Origin: Allobosea caraganae
Lineage (GTDB): Bacteria; Pseudomonadota; Alphaproteobacteria; Rhizobiales; Beijerinckiaceae
DNA length: 64,000 nt
Direction of reading: 5' to 3'
NCBI RefSeq assembly: GCF_003351345.1
Contig: NZ_QQTO01000011.1
Location: 1 to 64,000, forward strand
Shown: positions 18,166 to 27,416 of the stretch, piece after piece
Numbering within the stretch: the first letter of the stretch is position 1
How the letters are laid out: each line of letters begins with the position of its first letter
Program-made: the position numbers and the translations under genes
The notes under the pieces: model-generated
Database searches by the model: none
What the model was told of the DNA's origin: nothing
Seen by the model: the letters and a program-made list of their open reading frames with translations, nothing else

Positions 18166-18328
18166 TTTAAGCCCTCCAATTTCGATTTGCAAGGCGCACC
18201 TGTGCCCCTCGGCCCCACGTCAAGGCGGAGAGCGTCGAAGCCGAGCTTGTCCGATGGAGACCGGCGCAATGTCGCGGGCCTGGAGCAATGTCCAAACGGG
18301 GAATGCCTCGACGCGAGGCCCGATTAGA

Positions 18329-18429
18329 GCATCGGACCGAAAAGTGGAATCCGGTTTTCGGAAAAATCCGATGCAATAACAAAAGGCTAGATCGTCACAT
18401 TGCGTCCGATAGGACGCACGGCGATCTAG
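18329..18429. repeat. 101-bp interspersed double-hairpin repeat, copy A
   Basis: Two hairpins lie side by side. The first is bounded by GCATCGGA (18329) and TCCGATGC (18374) with inner CCGAAAA/TTTTCGG. The second is bounded by CTAGATCG (18387) and CGATCTAG (18429) with inner GCGTCC/GGACGC. An equally long, nearly identical copy lies in inverted orientation at 46279-46379. Both lie at 3' ends of genes, the usual position of REP-like elements, and could act as terminators. Confidence 0.85.
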
Positions 18430-18462
18430 CCTCGACTGCAGAGGTCGAATCCCAGGCTTGAG

Positions 18463-19353
18463 TTACGCTTCAGGCCGGGACGGAGCCACTTCCTGCATTT
18501 GCCGCACGACCTGCGCGACGATCGGCGACCGATTGGCTGGATTCCACATGACCGACAGGTGGGTCACGGCGCTGACATCGCTCATCCGCTTCAATCTGAT
18601 GCCGGGGATGTTCAGCTTCGCCATGTATTCGGGCACCAGCGCAATCCCCACGCCGACGCTGACCAGGTTCAGGATCGCGAACAGGTGCTGTGCGCGAAAA
18701 TTGATTTTCGGATTGAACCCGGCTGACTGGCAGATCGAAATCACCGAGTCATGGAAACCCGGCCCGCGGGAGGACAGCACGAAGGTCTCCGCCGACATCG
18801 ACGACAGCGCCACGGTTTCGCATTCGGCGGCCTCGTGGCTTGCGGGCAGGGCGAGCAGAAGCGAATGCGTGGCGATGACGTGGGAGCTGAGCCCGTGATG
18901 TTCGAGCGGCGTGCGTGCGAAGCCGATATCGATCTGGTCGCGCTCCAGCGCATCGACCTGCTCCGCGGAGTAGAGCTCTACCCACGTCTCATTGATGCAA
19001 GGCAGGGTCTTGCGGATGCTCTGATAGAGCTCGCCGGCGCCTGCGAGTAACGCGGTCGTGGCAAAGCCTATTCGAAGCCTGCCGCCCTCGCCGCGCTCGG
19101 CCCGCTTCACCACGATGGCGAGCTCGTCCATTTGCGCCAAAAGGCGCGTTGCCTCTTCAACCAACGCAACGCCGGCCAGAGTCAGCCTGACGAAGCGCTT
19201 GTTGCGGTCGAAAAGCCGGGTCTGAAGCTGTTCCTCCAGCTTCTTGATCTGTTGGGTCACGGGCGGTTGCGACATGTTGAGGCGCACGGCCGCCCTGCCG
19301 AAATGCAACTCCTCCGCGACAGCCAGAAAACACCGGAGCGCGCGCGTATCCAT
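18463..19353 (-). CDS. LysR-family transcriptional regulator
   Basis: This 296-residue LTTR has an N-terminal HTH (RAAVRLNMSQPPVTQQIKKLE, shown in part; residues 18-38) and a C-terminal effector domain (from about 90; GGRLRIGFATTALLAGAG). The sequence PPVTQQI is typical of the CatR/BenM-like branch that senses aromatic or related acids. The ATG at 19353 follows AGGGA. It is divergent from the CoA-transferase gene, with a dyad at 19380-19398 in the shared gap, so it probably activates that cluster. Confidence 0.9.
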   Translation of the reverse strand: MDTRALRCFLAVAEELHFGRAAVRLNMSQPPVTQQIKKLEEQLQTRLFDRNKRFVRLTLAGVALVEEATRLLAQMDELAIVVKRAERGEGGRLRIGFATTALLAGAGELYQSIRKTLPCINETWVELYSAEQVDALERDQIDIGFARTPLEHHGLSSHVIATHSLLLALPASHEAAECETVALSSMSAETFVLSSRGPGFHDSVISICQSAGFNPKINFRAQHLFAILNLVSVGVGIALVPEYMAKLNIPGIRLKRMSDVSAVTHLSVMWNPANRSPIVAQVVRQMQEVAPSRPEA

Positions 19354-19379
19354 TCCCTAATTCCTTTTTTGTATCACTA

Positions 19380-19398
19380 TATTCTGAAACTCCGAATA
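19380..19398. promoter_or_regulatory. Candidate LysR-type binding dyad TATTC-N9-GAATA
   Basis: The inverted repeat TATTC-N9-GAATA lies in the 101-bp gap between the divergent LysR and CoA-transferase genes, about 60 nt before the latter. This is the normal place for an LTTR activation/autoregulation site. Only the dyad and position support it. Confidence 0.4.
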
Positions 19399-19454
19399 GA
19401 CAAATTTCTCGATCGGTGGAAGTTTTCGCCAACTCAAAGCGGATCTTTCCATTG

Positions 19455-20678
19455 ATGTCGGATAGCAGCCCACTCGTAACCAAGCCCCTCGAAGGCGTTC
19501 GAGTTCTCGATTTGGCGCATGTATTGGCCGGCCCATACTGCACGATGCTGATGGCGCTGAATGGTGCGGAAGTCATCAAGGTCGAACCGCTTCAGGGCGA
19601 GATGTTCCGCCACCACAAGCTGGTCGCGAAAGACGGTCGCCAAGTCACCGACGCGGTCGCCTTCCTTCATCGCAGCAAGAAGGCGATCACGCTGGATCTG
19701 CGGACCGAGAAGGGCAAGGACCTGCTCAAGCAGATGGTCGCGACGGCCGACGTGCTGGTCGAAAACTTCACGCCCCAGACCATGAGGCGCCTGGGCCTGG
19801 GCTACGACGTGCTGCGCGAGATCAACCCGCGGCTCGTCTATACGTCGATCAGCGGCTACGGCCACGACGACATTCTCAAGAGCCCCTATTCCGATCGTCC
19901 CGCCTTCAACATCGTCGCGCAAGCCGCCAGCGGCCTGATGGACATCACGGGTGAGCCCGGCGGGGCGCCGCTCGCGGCGGGCCTCTCCCTTGGCGATTTC
20001 GTTCCGGCCGTCTTTGCCCTGTCGGGAACTCTGATGGCCCTGCGCATGCGCGATCTCACGGGAATTGGCCAGCATGTCGACATCGCGATGTGCGACTGCC
20101 TTGCAAGCTTCTCCCAGATCGCGATTACCGAGAACTACCTCACCGGCGTGCTCCCGGATCGCAACAACCTGCTGCGCGGCAATCCCAGGGGCGCCTTCAA
20201 GGTCAAGGATGGCTACGTCGTCATGACCACGATCGGCGACGCGATGTGGGCGCGCTTCTGCACCTTCGTCGGCCGCCCCGAACTGAGCTCGGATCCGCGC
20301 TTCAGCACCGACCGGCTACGCGGGGCCCAATACGATACGGTGATCGAGCCCCTGCTGTCCGAATGGGGAAAGGACAAGACGCGCCGCGAGGTGGTCGATG
20401 CCTTCATCGCCGCCGACCTGCCGGCCGGCCCGGTCCAGAGCGCCGCCGACCTGCTCGATTGCCCCCATATGAAGGCACGCGACATGATCGTCGAAGTCGA
20501 TGACCCCGTTCATGGTCACCTCGTGATGACGGGCAACCCGCTCAAGTTCTCTGCGGTGCCTGAAGCGACGCCGACGCCGGCGCCCAAAGTCGGGCAGGAC
20601 ACGGACGAGGTGCTGAGCGCACTTCTCGGATTGCGGGAGCACGACATCGCCGATCTCAGGCGGCAAAAGATCATCTGA
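19455..20678 (+). CDS. Class III (CaiB/BaiF-type) CoA-transferase
   Basis: This 407-residue enzyme moves CoA between carboxylic acids. The conserved N-terminus LEGVRVLDLAHVLAGPYC, the KVEPLQGEMFR loop, LVENFTPQTMRRLGLGYD and the catalytic aspartate in SLGDFVPAVFAL (about 178) are visible. Unlike frc it lacks the GGGGQ loop, so formyl-CoA/oxalate is unlikely. I chose ATG 19455; in-frame GTG 19416 and TTG 19452 are alternatives. It leads a cluster with an oligopeptide-type importer and a crotonase, suggesting that the imported acid is activated as a CoA thioester. Confidence 0.88.
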   Translation: MSDSSPLVTKPLEGVRVLDLAHVLAGPYCTMLMALNGAEVIKVEPLQGEMFRHHKLVAKDGRQVTDAVAFLHRSKKAITLDLRTEKGKDLLKQMVATADVLVENFTPQTMRRLGLGYDVLREINPRLVYTSISGYGHDDILKSPYSDRPAFNIVAQAASGLMDITGEPGGAPLAAGLSLGDFVPAVFALSGTLMALRMRDLTGIGQHVDIAMCDCLASFSQIAITENYLTGVLPDRNNLLRGNPRGAFKVKDGYVVMTTIGDAMWARFCTFVGRPELSSDPRFSTDRLRGAQYDTVIEPLLSEWGKDKTRREVVDAFIAADLPAGPVQSAADLLDCPHMKARDMIVEVDDPVHGHLVMTGNPLKFSAVPEATPTPAPKVGQDTDEVLSALLGLREHDIADLRRQKII

Positions 20679-20770
20679 GGGCCGAATCCAGGACAAGCGA
20701 ACCAATACCAACGACGTGAGGCAAAACCAAGAACAATACATCAACGATAAAATTCTTCGGGAGGTCAAAC

Positions 20771-22390
20771 GTGAACAAAGACAAGCTTAATGCTGTCATA
20801 GGCGCCGCTTTCACCCGCCGGCAGGCTCTTCGGTCGGCCTTGCTCGCAAGCGGCGCGGCCCTTTTGCCGCCGACCTTGTCGGCACCGGCATTCGCCCAGT
20901 CGGCCGGCAAGGAGATCGAGAAGGTCACCATCGCGGTTGGCGACGAACCGCCGACATTCGACGCGCACAAGGCCGTCGGCGCCATCGCGACCTATTTCAC
21001 CACGAACGTCTATGAGGGCCTGACCGAGTTCGACACCAGCAACAAGCTCAACCCGGCTCTGGCGACCGAGTGGAGCGTCAGCGGCGATGGTCTCGCCTAC
21101 GAGTTCAAGCTGCGCCGGAACGTCAAGTTCCATACCGGCGAGCCTTTCACCGCCAAGGATGTCGTCTTCAGCTTCAAGCGCTACCGCGACCCCAAGGTGC
21201 AGCCGCGCCAGGTCACGATGGAGCATCTGAAGGATATCGAGCTCGTCGACGACTACACAGTGAGGATCATCCTGAGCCGGATCGATCCGACCTTCCTGAA
21301 TTTCCTCGCCCATCAGATGAATCTGCGGATCCTGTCGAAGGACTATTACGACAAGGTCGGCGATGCCGGCTTCGAGAAGGCCCCGGTCGGGACCGGGCCG
21401 TACAAGTTCGTTCGGCGGGCCATCAAGGAATTCTGGGAGCTCGAGCGCTTCGACGACTACTGGGGGGCGAAGCCGGCGGCGAAGCGCGCGATCTTCCGGG
21501 TGATTCCGGAGGCCGTGACGCTGGCCTCGGTGCTGAAGACCGGCGAAGTCGACATGGTCTGCGACTACCCGCCCGTCTTCATCAAGGATGTCGAGAGCGC
21601 CGGCGGCTTCCGGGTCATCCGCAACAAGGGCAGCAACACGATCGACATCCGGATCAACTGCATCCGCGAGACTGTGCCCGGCGGGACCGGCCCCAATCCC
21701 TACCGCGACCGCCGCGTCCGGCTGGCGATGAATTACGCCATCGACAAGGACACGTTGATCAAGCGGGTGCTCAACGGCAATGGCGACAAGGTCGCCATCC
21801 TGTTCCCGGAAGACATCGGCTACGATCCCGAGTTGAAGCCCTACCCCTACGATCCCAAGAAGGCCAAGGAACTGCTGGCCGAGGCCGGCTATCCGAACGG
21901 GCTGGATGCGACCTTCTATGGGCTCGTCGGCCAGCGCATGCCGATGTCGAAGGAGGTCGGCGAGGTCGTCGCCCAATATCTCACGGCGGTCGGCATCCGG
22001 ACAAAGGTCGTCAACGAGGAATACGGCATCTGGCTCAAGCGTAGTGATCGCACCCAGCAGCCGGAGCTTTACCCCTTCGGCTATGGCCTGACCTTCGTCG
22101 GCGGCACGTTCCACTCTGCCTTCGGCCTCAAATACTACGGCTATTCCGGCATGCCGAACTCGTGGTTCGAGAGCAAAGACTACGATGCGGTGGTCGACCA
22201 GATCTACAAGACCATCGATCCGAAGGAAGTCGAGCAGCTCGCCCGCAAGGCGGCGAAGATTCTGCACGACGAAGCCGGCTATGTGACCCTTTACCGGGTC
22301 GTCCTGGCCTACGCCATGAAAGACAGCCTGCAATTCACCCCGACCGCGATCAGCAACACGGTCGAATTGAAGAACCTCAGACCAGCATAG
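20771..22390 (+). CDS. Peptide/nickel-type (family 5) ABC transporter binding protein
   Basis: This 539-residue periplasmic protein has an N-terminal export signal with a twin arginine (TRRQALRSALLASG, ending AFAQ about residue 42), so Tat export is possible. The DppA/OppA signature appears as LNPALATEWSVSGDGLAYEF and KFHTGEPFTAKDVVFSFKR (residues about 90-140). GTG 20771 follows CGGGAGG. It serves the permeases and ATPases encoded further down; many family-5 proteins bind non-peptide ligands, and the CoA-transferase/crotonase company suggests an organic acid or its conjugate. Confidence 0.9.
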   Translation: MNKDKLNAVIGAAFTRRQALRSALLASGAALLPPTLSAPAFAQSAGKEIEKVTIAVGDEPPTFDAHKAVGAIATYFTTNVYEGLTEFDTSNKLNPALATEWSVSGDGLAYEFKLRRNVKFHTGEPFTAKDVVFSFKRYRDPKVQPRQVTMEHLKDIELVDDYTVRIILSRIDPTFLNFLAHQMNLRILSKDYYDKVGDAGFEKAPVGTGPYKFVRRAIKEFWELERFDDYWGAKPAAKRAIFRVIPEAVTLASVLKTGEVDMVCDYPPVFIKDVESAGGFRVIRNKGSNTIDIRINCIRETVPGGTGPNPYRDRRVRLAMNYAIDKDTLIKRVLNGNGDKVAILFPEDIGYDPELKPYPYDPKKAKELLAEAGYPNGLDATFYGLVGQRMPMSKEVGEVVAQYLTAVGIRTKVVNEEYGIWLKRSDRTQQPELYPFGYGLTFVGGTFHSAFGLKYYGYSGMPNSWFESKDYDAVVDQIYKTIDPKEVEQLARKAAKILHDEAGYVTLYRVVLAYAMKDSLQFTPTAISNTVELKNLRPA

Positions 22391-22422
22391 CCGCCACCGC
22401 AGAATGCCCAAGACGATCTGTA

Positions 22423-22444
22423 GCGCCGGCGCCCCTGCCGGCGC
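22423..22444 (+). other. Intergenic hairpin after the binding-protein gene
   Basis: GCGCCGGC pairs with GCCGGCGC around a 6-nt loop, 33 nt after the stop, without a T-run. Such a hairpin could stabilise the abundant binding-protein transcript and reduce expression of the following genes. Confidence 0.5.
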
Positions 22445-22488
22445 CTCGGTGACGCGCGTCCAAATGCCAGCAGAAAGGGAAGTATCCG

Positions 22489-23277
22489 ATGACCTCTCCG
22501 GTCGTGCTCTACGAAAAGAAAGACCATATCGCCTTCGTGACCTTCAACCGCCCCGAGGCGCACAATTCCTATAACGATCAGAGCCATGGCGAGCTGCTGA
22601 AGATCTGGCAGGACATCAACGCCGACGACAACATCTGGGCGGTGGTCCTGACCGGCGCCGGCGACAAGGCGTTCTGCGCCGGCCGCGACGTCAAGGAACT
22701 CGCTCACTACCAGAAGCGCGGCGAGAAGGTCCCGCGCTACGATCCCAAGAGCCCGACCTACCAGCAATTCGGGCATATCTGGCATTTCGACCTGCAGAAG
22801 CCGGTGATCGGCGCGATCAACGGCTTCGCCATCGGCGGCGGCCTCGCCTTCTTCATGCATTGCGACCTGCGCGTGATGGCCGACAATGCCTGGATCGCCG
22901 ACGGACACGTCAATATCGGCCAGCTCGGCGGGCCAGAGGTGATCGCGCAATACATGCCTTACGCGCTCGCCGCCGAACTCGTCCTGATGGGCGCCCGCAT
23001 CACCGCTCAGCGCGCCTATGAGGTGGGTCTCGTCAATCGGGTCGTGCCGCCCGGCCAGGTCCTGGCCGAGGCCACGAAAATGGCCGAACAGGTCTGCGAC
23101 ATGGCTCCGCTCGCGGTGCAGAAGTGCAAGCATGTGATGAAGACCTTGTACGCGCCGTCCGCGGGCGTCCACGAGCTGAGCGACTACTACATGGCCGCGA
23201 TGCGCCTGACCGAGGACGGCAACGAGGGGCCGCGCGCCTTCGCGGAGAAGCGCAAGCCGGCCTGGAAGGCACGCTAG
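22489..23277 (+). CDS. Crotonase-family protein lacking both canonical catalytic glutamates
   Basis: This 262-residue enoyl-CoA hydratase/isomerase-fold protein keeps the CoA-binding and oxyanion features FCAGRDVKEL (about 63) and INGFAIGGGL (about 110). In a hand alignment to rat mitochondrial hydratase the two catalytic glutamates (in GGGCE and GQPE) correspond to alanine (GGGLA) and histidine (ADGH). So simple syn-hydration is unlikely; another crotonase chemistry such as thioester hydrolysis, C-C cleavage or isomerisation is more plausible. It lies inside the importer cluster, after the binding protein and before the permeases. The ATG has GGAAG ahead. Confidence 0.85.
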   Translation: MTSPVVLYEKKDHIAFVTFNRPEAHNSYNDQSHGELLKIWQDINADDNIWAVVLTGAGDKAFCAGRDVKELAHYQKRGEKVPRYDPKSPTYQQFGHIWHFDLQKPVIGAINGFAIGGGLAFFMHCDLRVMADNAWIADGHVNIGQLGGPEVIAQYMPYALAAELVLMGARITAQRAYEVGLVNRVVPPGQVLAEATKMAEQVCDMAPLAVQKCKHVMKTLYAPSAGVHELSDYYMAAMRLTEDGNEGPRAFAEKRKPAWKAR

Positions 23278-23359
23278 GCTCAAGCCGCGTTCCGCTGCGG
23301 GGGGCGTGCGCTCAGGTGCCAGCCCGTCTGGGCAATGCGTGGACTTGCCCGCCGACCTT

Positions 23360-23389
23360 CGTCCGACGCGCTGGCCAGCACGTCGGACG
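23360..23389 (+). other. Intergenic hairpin between crotonase and permease genes
   Basis: CGTCCGACG (23360-23368) pairs perfectly with CGTCGGACG (23381-23389) across a 12-nt loop. There is no T-run. It may be an attenuator or mRNA-stabilising element in the 209-nt gap before the permease gene. Confidence 0.5.
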
Positions 23390-23486
23390 GGGCTCATTCT
23401 GGTGAAAGGAAAAGCGCAGCGAACGGAGGAATTCTGCACACCACCTGCCAAAGCCAAGAAAAACGCCGATAGGGAGGGCGAGTAGA

Positions 23487-24407
23487 GTGTATCAGCTGAT
23501 CTTGCGACGCACGGGCCGCAGCCTGCTTGCGATCATCGGGGTGAGCATCGTCGCGTTCATCGCCGTGCGCATGTCGGGCGACATGGAGCGCTTCCTGCTG
23601 CCGCCTGATGCCGGCGCCGAGGATTTCGCGCGCGTGCGGCACGAATACGGCCTCGATCAGCCGCTCTACCTCCAATACCTGTTCTTCATCGCCAAGGCCG
23701 TGACGGGCGATTTCGGCACCTCCTGGCGCTGGCACGATCCGGCCTGGACCGTCGTGGTCGACCGGCTGCCCGCAACCCTGCAATTGGCGGCGGCGGCGGC
23801 GTTGATCGCCTTCCTGATCGCCATCACGGTGGGGCCGCTATCGGCCGCGCGGCCAGGGTCGTGGATCGATCGCATCGGCCGCGTCTTCGCCATTCTGGGC
23901 CAGTCCATGCCGGCCTTCTGGGTCGGGCTCATGCTGATCCGCATCTTCGCGGTCGACCTGCGCTGGCTGCCCTCCTATGGCCGCGGCGACCTCAGCAACC
24001 TGGTCATGCCGGCGATCTCGCTCGGCTGGTACGCCGCCGCCGCCCAGACCCGGCTGATGCGCTCGGCCATGCTGAACGTTCTCGACAGCGAGTACATCAA
24101 GCTCGCGCGCCTGAAGGGCGTGCCCGAGTTCTATGTGATCTACAAGCATGGCCTGCGGAACGCGGCGCTCCCAGTCCTGACCCTGATGGGCGTGCAATGG
24201 GCGGCGCTGCTCAGCGGCTCGGTCGTCATCGAGACGATCTTCGCCTGGCCCGGCGTCGGGCGCACGATCGTCGAGGCGATCTTCAACCGCGACTACGCGG
24301 TGGTGCAGGCCGGCACCTTCATGATGTCGCTGATCTTCGTCGGCGCGAACCTGACCGTCGACCTGCTCTACGGCGTGCTCGACCCCCGCATCCGCAACGC
24401 CCGATGA
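23487..24407 (+). CDS. DppB/OppB-type ABC transporter permease
   Basis: This 306-residue inner-membrane permease has the long periplasmic loop after the first helix (HEYGLDQPLYLQYLFFIAKA), about six membrane segments, and the EAA loop (LKGVPEFYVIYKHGLRNAAL). The end DLLYGVLDPRIRNAR is typical of DppB. GTG 23487 follows GGGAGGGCGAG. It pairs with the DppC-type permease encoded 40 nt downstream. Confidence 0.92.
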   Translation: MYQLILRRTGRSLLAIIGVSIVAFIAVRMSGDMERFLLPPDAGAEDFARVRHEYGLDQPLYLQYLFFIAKAVTGDFGTSWRWHDPAWTVVVDRLPATLQLAAAAALIAFLIAITVGPLSAARPGSWIDRIGRVFAILGQSMPAFWVGLMLIRIFAVDLRWLPSYGRGDLSNLVMPAISLGWYAAAAQTRLMRSAMLNVLDSEYIKLARLKGVPEFYVIYKHGLRNAALPVLTLMGVQWAALLSGSVVIETIFAWPGVGRTIVEAIFNRDYAVVQAGTFMMSLIFVGANLTVDLLYGVLDPRIRNAR

Positions 24408-24447
24408 GCGCTGAACCGAGCCACGCATTGTCGCAATGGAGCAGGCC

Positions 24448-25338
24448 ATGAGTGATGCCAGGGTCCCGATTGCGGACGCATCGGCCGTGCGGCGCTCGTA
24501 TCGGCTGCGAGCGTTCTTCCGGCTGCCGCTGCCCTCGCTCGTCATCCTCTCCGTGGTCGTGATCGCAGCCCTGTTCGCTCCCTACCTCACGCCGCACGAC
24601 CTCGATTCCTTCGACCTCTCCGCTTCGATGACACCGCCATTCTGGGTCGAGGGCGGCAGCAGCGAACATATCCTCGGCACCGACAATCTCGGCCGGGACA
24701 TCTTCACCAGGCTGCTCTACGGCGCGCGCGTCTCGCTTCTCGTCGGCTTCCTCGCCGTCGGCATCGCCGGCACCGTCGGCACGATCCTCGGTCTGGTCGC
24801 GGGCTATTTCGGCGGCCTGGCCGATTCCATCATCATGAGCATCGTCGACATCCAGATGTCGGTGCCCGCGATCCTGCTCGCCCTGATCCTCGCCGCCGCG
24901 ATCGGGCCGGGGCTCGGCACCGTCATCATCGTCATCACGATCATCTACTGGACCTTCTACGCGCGCCTGGCCCGCTCCGAGGTCCTGAGCGTGCGGGCAC
25001 GCGACTTCGTTGCACTCGCGCAGGTCGCAGGCTGCCCGAGCCGGCGCATCCTGTTCAAGCATATCCTGCCCAACATCCTGAACAGCATCATCATCCTCGC
25101 GACTGTCGAGTTCGGCGCGGTCATCATCTTCGAGGCGACGCTCAGCTTCCTCGGGCTCGGCGTCCAGCCTCCGACGCCGGCCTGGGGCTCGATGCTCGCC
25201 GACGGCCGCACCTACATCGCCACCGCCTGGTGGATCTCGGTCTTCCCCGGCGCAGCGATCATGCTGACCGTGCTCTCGATCAACCTGCTGGGCGACTGGA
25301 TGCGCGACCGCTGGGACCCGAAGAGGCGGCAGGTCTGA
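24448..25338 (+). CDS. DppC/OppC-type ABC transporter permease
   Basis: This 296-residue permease has LGTDNLGRDIFTRLLYGARV (about 75), the hallmark of DppC-like proteins, an EAA loop (AGCPSRRILFKHILPNI) and SFLGLGVQPPTPAWGSML near the end. I chose ATG 24448, which has GGAGCAGG in front; ATG 24436 is in frame but lacks a ribosome site. It completes the membrane channel with the preceding gene. Confidence 0.92.
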   Translation: MSDARVPIADASAVRRSYRLRAFFRLPLPSLVILSVVVIAALFAPYLTPHDLDSFDLSASMTPPFWVEGGSSEHILGTDNLGRDIFTRLLYGARVSLLVGFLAVGIAGTVGTILGLVAGYFGGLADSIIMSIVDIQMSVPAILLALILAAAIGPGLGTVIIVITIIYWTFYARLARSEVLSVRARDFVALAQVAGCPSRRILFKHILPNILNSIIILATVEFGAVIIFEATLSFLGLGVQPPTPAWGSMLADGRTYIATAWWISVFPGAAIMLTVLSINLLGDWMRDRWDPKRRQV

Positions 25339-25339
25339 C

Positions 25340-26389
25340 GTGGCGAACTCAGCTTCAGAGGCCGGCTTGCAGGATCAGGCGACCAGGCGACCGGAGCCAC
25401 TCCTCGTCGTGGACGGGCTCAAGACGCATATCGAGACGCGCAACGGCGTCGTCAAAGCCGTGGACGGCATCTCGTTCAGCGTCCACCAGGGCGAGATCGT
25501 CGGGCTGGTCGGCGAGTCCGGCTGCGGCAAGACCATGACGAGCCTGTCGATCATGGGGCTCGTTCCTGCTCCATCCGGCCGCATCGTCGCCGGCAGCATC
25601 CGCTTCGCAGGCAAGGAGCTCGTCGGACTGGGCGAGCGCGAGATGCGGGCCATCCGCGGGCGCGACATCTCGATGATGCTGCAGGACCCGCTGACCTCGC
25701 TGAATCCCGTCTTCACCATCGGCAACCAGGTGGCGGAATCCTTCATCTTCCATCGCCGCAAGGGGGAGGCGCCGCGGAGCATCAAGGACAAGGTCGTCGA
25801 AGTGCTGCAGCGGGTCAGGATCGCATCGCCCGAACGCTTCTTCAGCTCCTACCCGCATCAGTTCAGCGGCGGCATGCGCCAGCGCGTCAGCGCCGCCATC
25901 GCGATCGCGCCGCAGCCGAAGCTGATGATCGCCGACGAGCCCATGACGGCGCTCGACGTCACCACCCAGGCGCAGTTCCTGCAATTGCTGCGGCAGCTGC
26001 GCAGCGAGACGGACCTGTCGATCATCTACATCACCCATGATCTCGGCGTCGTGGCGCGGCTCTGCAGCCGCGTGATCGTGATGTATGCAGGGCACATCGT
26101 CGAAAGCGGCGCCGTGGGCGCGATCTACAAGTCACCGGCCCACCCCTATACCCGCGGCCTGATGAACTCGGTGCCACGCCTTGGCGCGAGCCGGGGGCGC
26201 CTGTTCCAGATCGAGGGCCAGGCGCCGCATCTCCAGAACATGCCGCCGGGCTGCCCCTTCCACCCGCGCTGCAGGGAGGCGCAGGACATCTGCAGGCAAG
26301 AGCTCCCGCCGATGACCGATATCGCCGCGGACGGGCATCGTGCCGCGTGCTGGTTTCCGCAAAAGACACCCTTGAATCCAGTCAGTTGA
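25340..26389 (+). CDS. DppD/OppD-type ABC transporter ATPase
   Basis: This 349-residue ATPase contains Walker A GESGCGKT (about 62), [17 protein letters not shown], signature [14 protein letters not shown], Walker [12 protein letters not shown] and the C-terminal oligopeptide-family segment with Cys residues (GCPFHPRC). A GTG start one base after the preceding stop indicates coupling. It pairs with the next gene as a heterodimeric motor. Confidence 0.92.
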   Translation: MANSASEAGLQDQATRRPEPLLVVDGLKTHIETRNGVVKAVDGISFSVHQGEIVGLVGESGCGKTMTSLSIMGLVPAPSGRIVAGSIRFAGKELVGLGEREMRAIRGRDISMMLQDPLTSLNPVFTIGNQVAESFIFHRRKGEAPRSIKDKVVEVLQRVRIASPERFFSSYPHQFSGGMRQRVSAAIAIAPQPKLMIADEPMTALDVTTQAQFLQLLRQLRSETDLSIIYITHDLGVVARLCSRVIVMYAGHIVESGAVGAIYKSPAHPYTRGLMNSVPRLGASRGRLFQIEGQAPHLQNMPPGCPFHPRCREAQDICRQELPPMTDIAADGHRAACWFPQKTPLNPVS

Positions 26390-26393
26390 GCCG

Positions 26394-27359
26394 ATGACCG
26401 ACCTGCTGCAAGTCTCCAACCTGACCAAGCATTTCCCGCTCCCGGGGGGATGGGCGTTCTGGCGCCCGTCCGACCGTGTGGTCAAGGCGCTGGACGGCAT
26501 CAGCTTCTCGATCGAGGAAGGCACGACATTCGGCCTGGTCGGGGAGTCCGGCAGCGGCAAGACCACGGTCTCGAAGCTGATCCTGCTGCTCGAACGCCCG
26601 ACGAGCGGCGAGATCCGCTTTGCCGGCACCGATATCGCGCGATTGGACAGCGGCAGCATCGCCGGCTACCGCCGCGTCGCCCAGGCCGTGTTCCAGGATC
26701 CCTATAGTTCGCTCAATCCGCGGATGACCGTCGGCGAGTTGCTGGCCGAGCCGCTCATCGTGCATGAGGCCCCTTCCCGCGACACGGTCGATCGGCGCGT
26801 GCGCGAACTGCTCGACATCGTCGGCCTCAACCCGGCCAGCGGGAAGCTCTATCCGCACGAGTTCAGCGGCGGACAGCGCCAGCGGATCGCCATTGCCCGC
26901 GCCCTCGCGCTGCGCCCGAAATTCATCGTGCTCGACGAGCCGGTCTCGGCGCTGGACGTCTCGATCCGCGCGCAGATCCTCAACCTCCTCTGCGACATCC
27001 AGCGCGAGTTCAACCTGACCTATCTGCTGATCGCGCACGACCTCGCCGTCGTCGCGCAGGTCAGCAAGACCTGCGGCGTGCTCTATCTCGGCAAGATGGT
27101 CGAGATCTGCTCGAGTGAGGACCTCGCCCACAACCCGCTGCACCCCTATACGCAGGCGCTCATAGCGGCCGTGCCGGTTCCGGACCCGGACTCGCCCGAA
27201 CCACAGATCATCGCCGGCGAAATACCGAGCCCGCTGAACCCACCACCGGGCTGTCGCTTCCACACGCGCTGCCCGCTCGCGCAGCCGCAATGCCGTGAGA
27301 AAGAGCCCCTGCTACGCGAAGTCGCCCAACGTCGCTGGGTGGCCTGTCACCTGGTGTAG
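26394..27359 (+). CDS. DppF/OppF-type ABC transporter ATPase
   Basis: This 321-residue ATPase has Walker A GESGSGKTT (about 55), FQDPYSSLNPRMTV, signature FSGGQRQRIAIARA, Walker B IVLDEPVSALD and the C-terminal GCRFHTRCP segment. It begins 4 nt after the DppD-type stop and is the last gene of the importer, converging on the IclR gene. Confidence 0.92.
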   Translation: MTDLLQVSNLTKHFPLPGGWAFWRPSDRVVKALDGISFSIEEGTTFGLVGESGSGKTTVSKLILLLERPTSGEIRFAGTDIARLDSGSIAGYRRVAQAVFQDPYSSLNPRMTVGELLAEPLIVHEAPSRDTVDRRVRELLDIVGLNPASGKLYPHEFSGGQRQRIAIARALALRPKFIVLDEPVSALDVSIRAQILNLLCDIQREFNLTYLLIAHDLAVVAQVSKTCGVLYLGKMVEICSSEDLAHNPLHPYTQALIAAVPVPDPDSPEPQIIAGEIPSPLNPPPGCRFHTRCPLAQPQCREKEPLLREVAQRRWVACHLV

Positions 27360-27416
27360 GTCGCATGACCGCCACTTCGCTTGCCGCCGCCTCTGAAGAC
27401 CTTTCAACCAGCAAAT

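Larger units (their letters stand above)
18085..18462. other. Intergenic region: operon head, palindrome and repeat
   Basis: There is no gene here. The part next to 18084 should hold the promoter of the minus-strand ABC-LeuBCD operon, including the palindrome at 18152-18165. Positions 18170-18320 show nothing recognisable. A 101-bp interspersed repeat fills 18329-18429, just beyond the 3' end of the neighbouring LysR gene. Confidence 0.6.

Noticed and set aside
20765-22411. A 548-codon minus-strand frame opposite the family-5 binding protein
   Set aside because: Composition is typical of antisense GC-rich frames; the binding protein on the plus strand is unmistakable.
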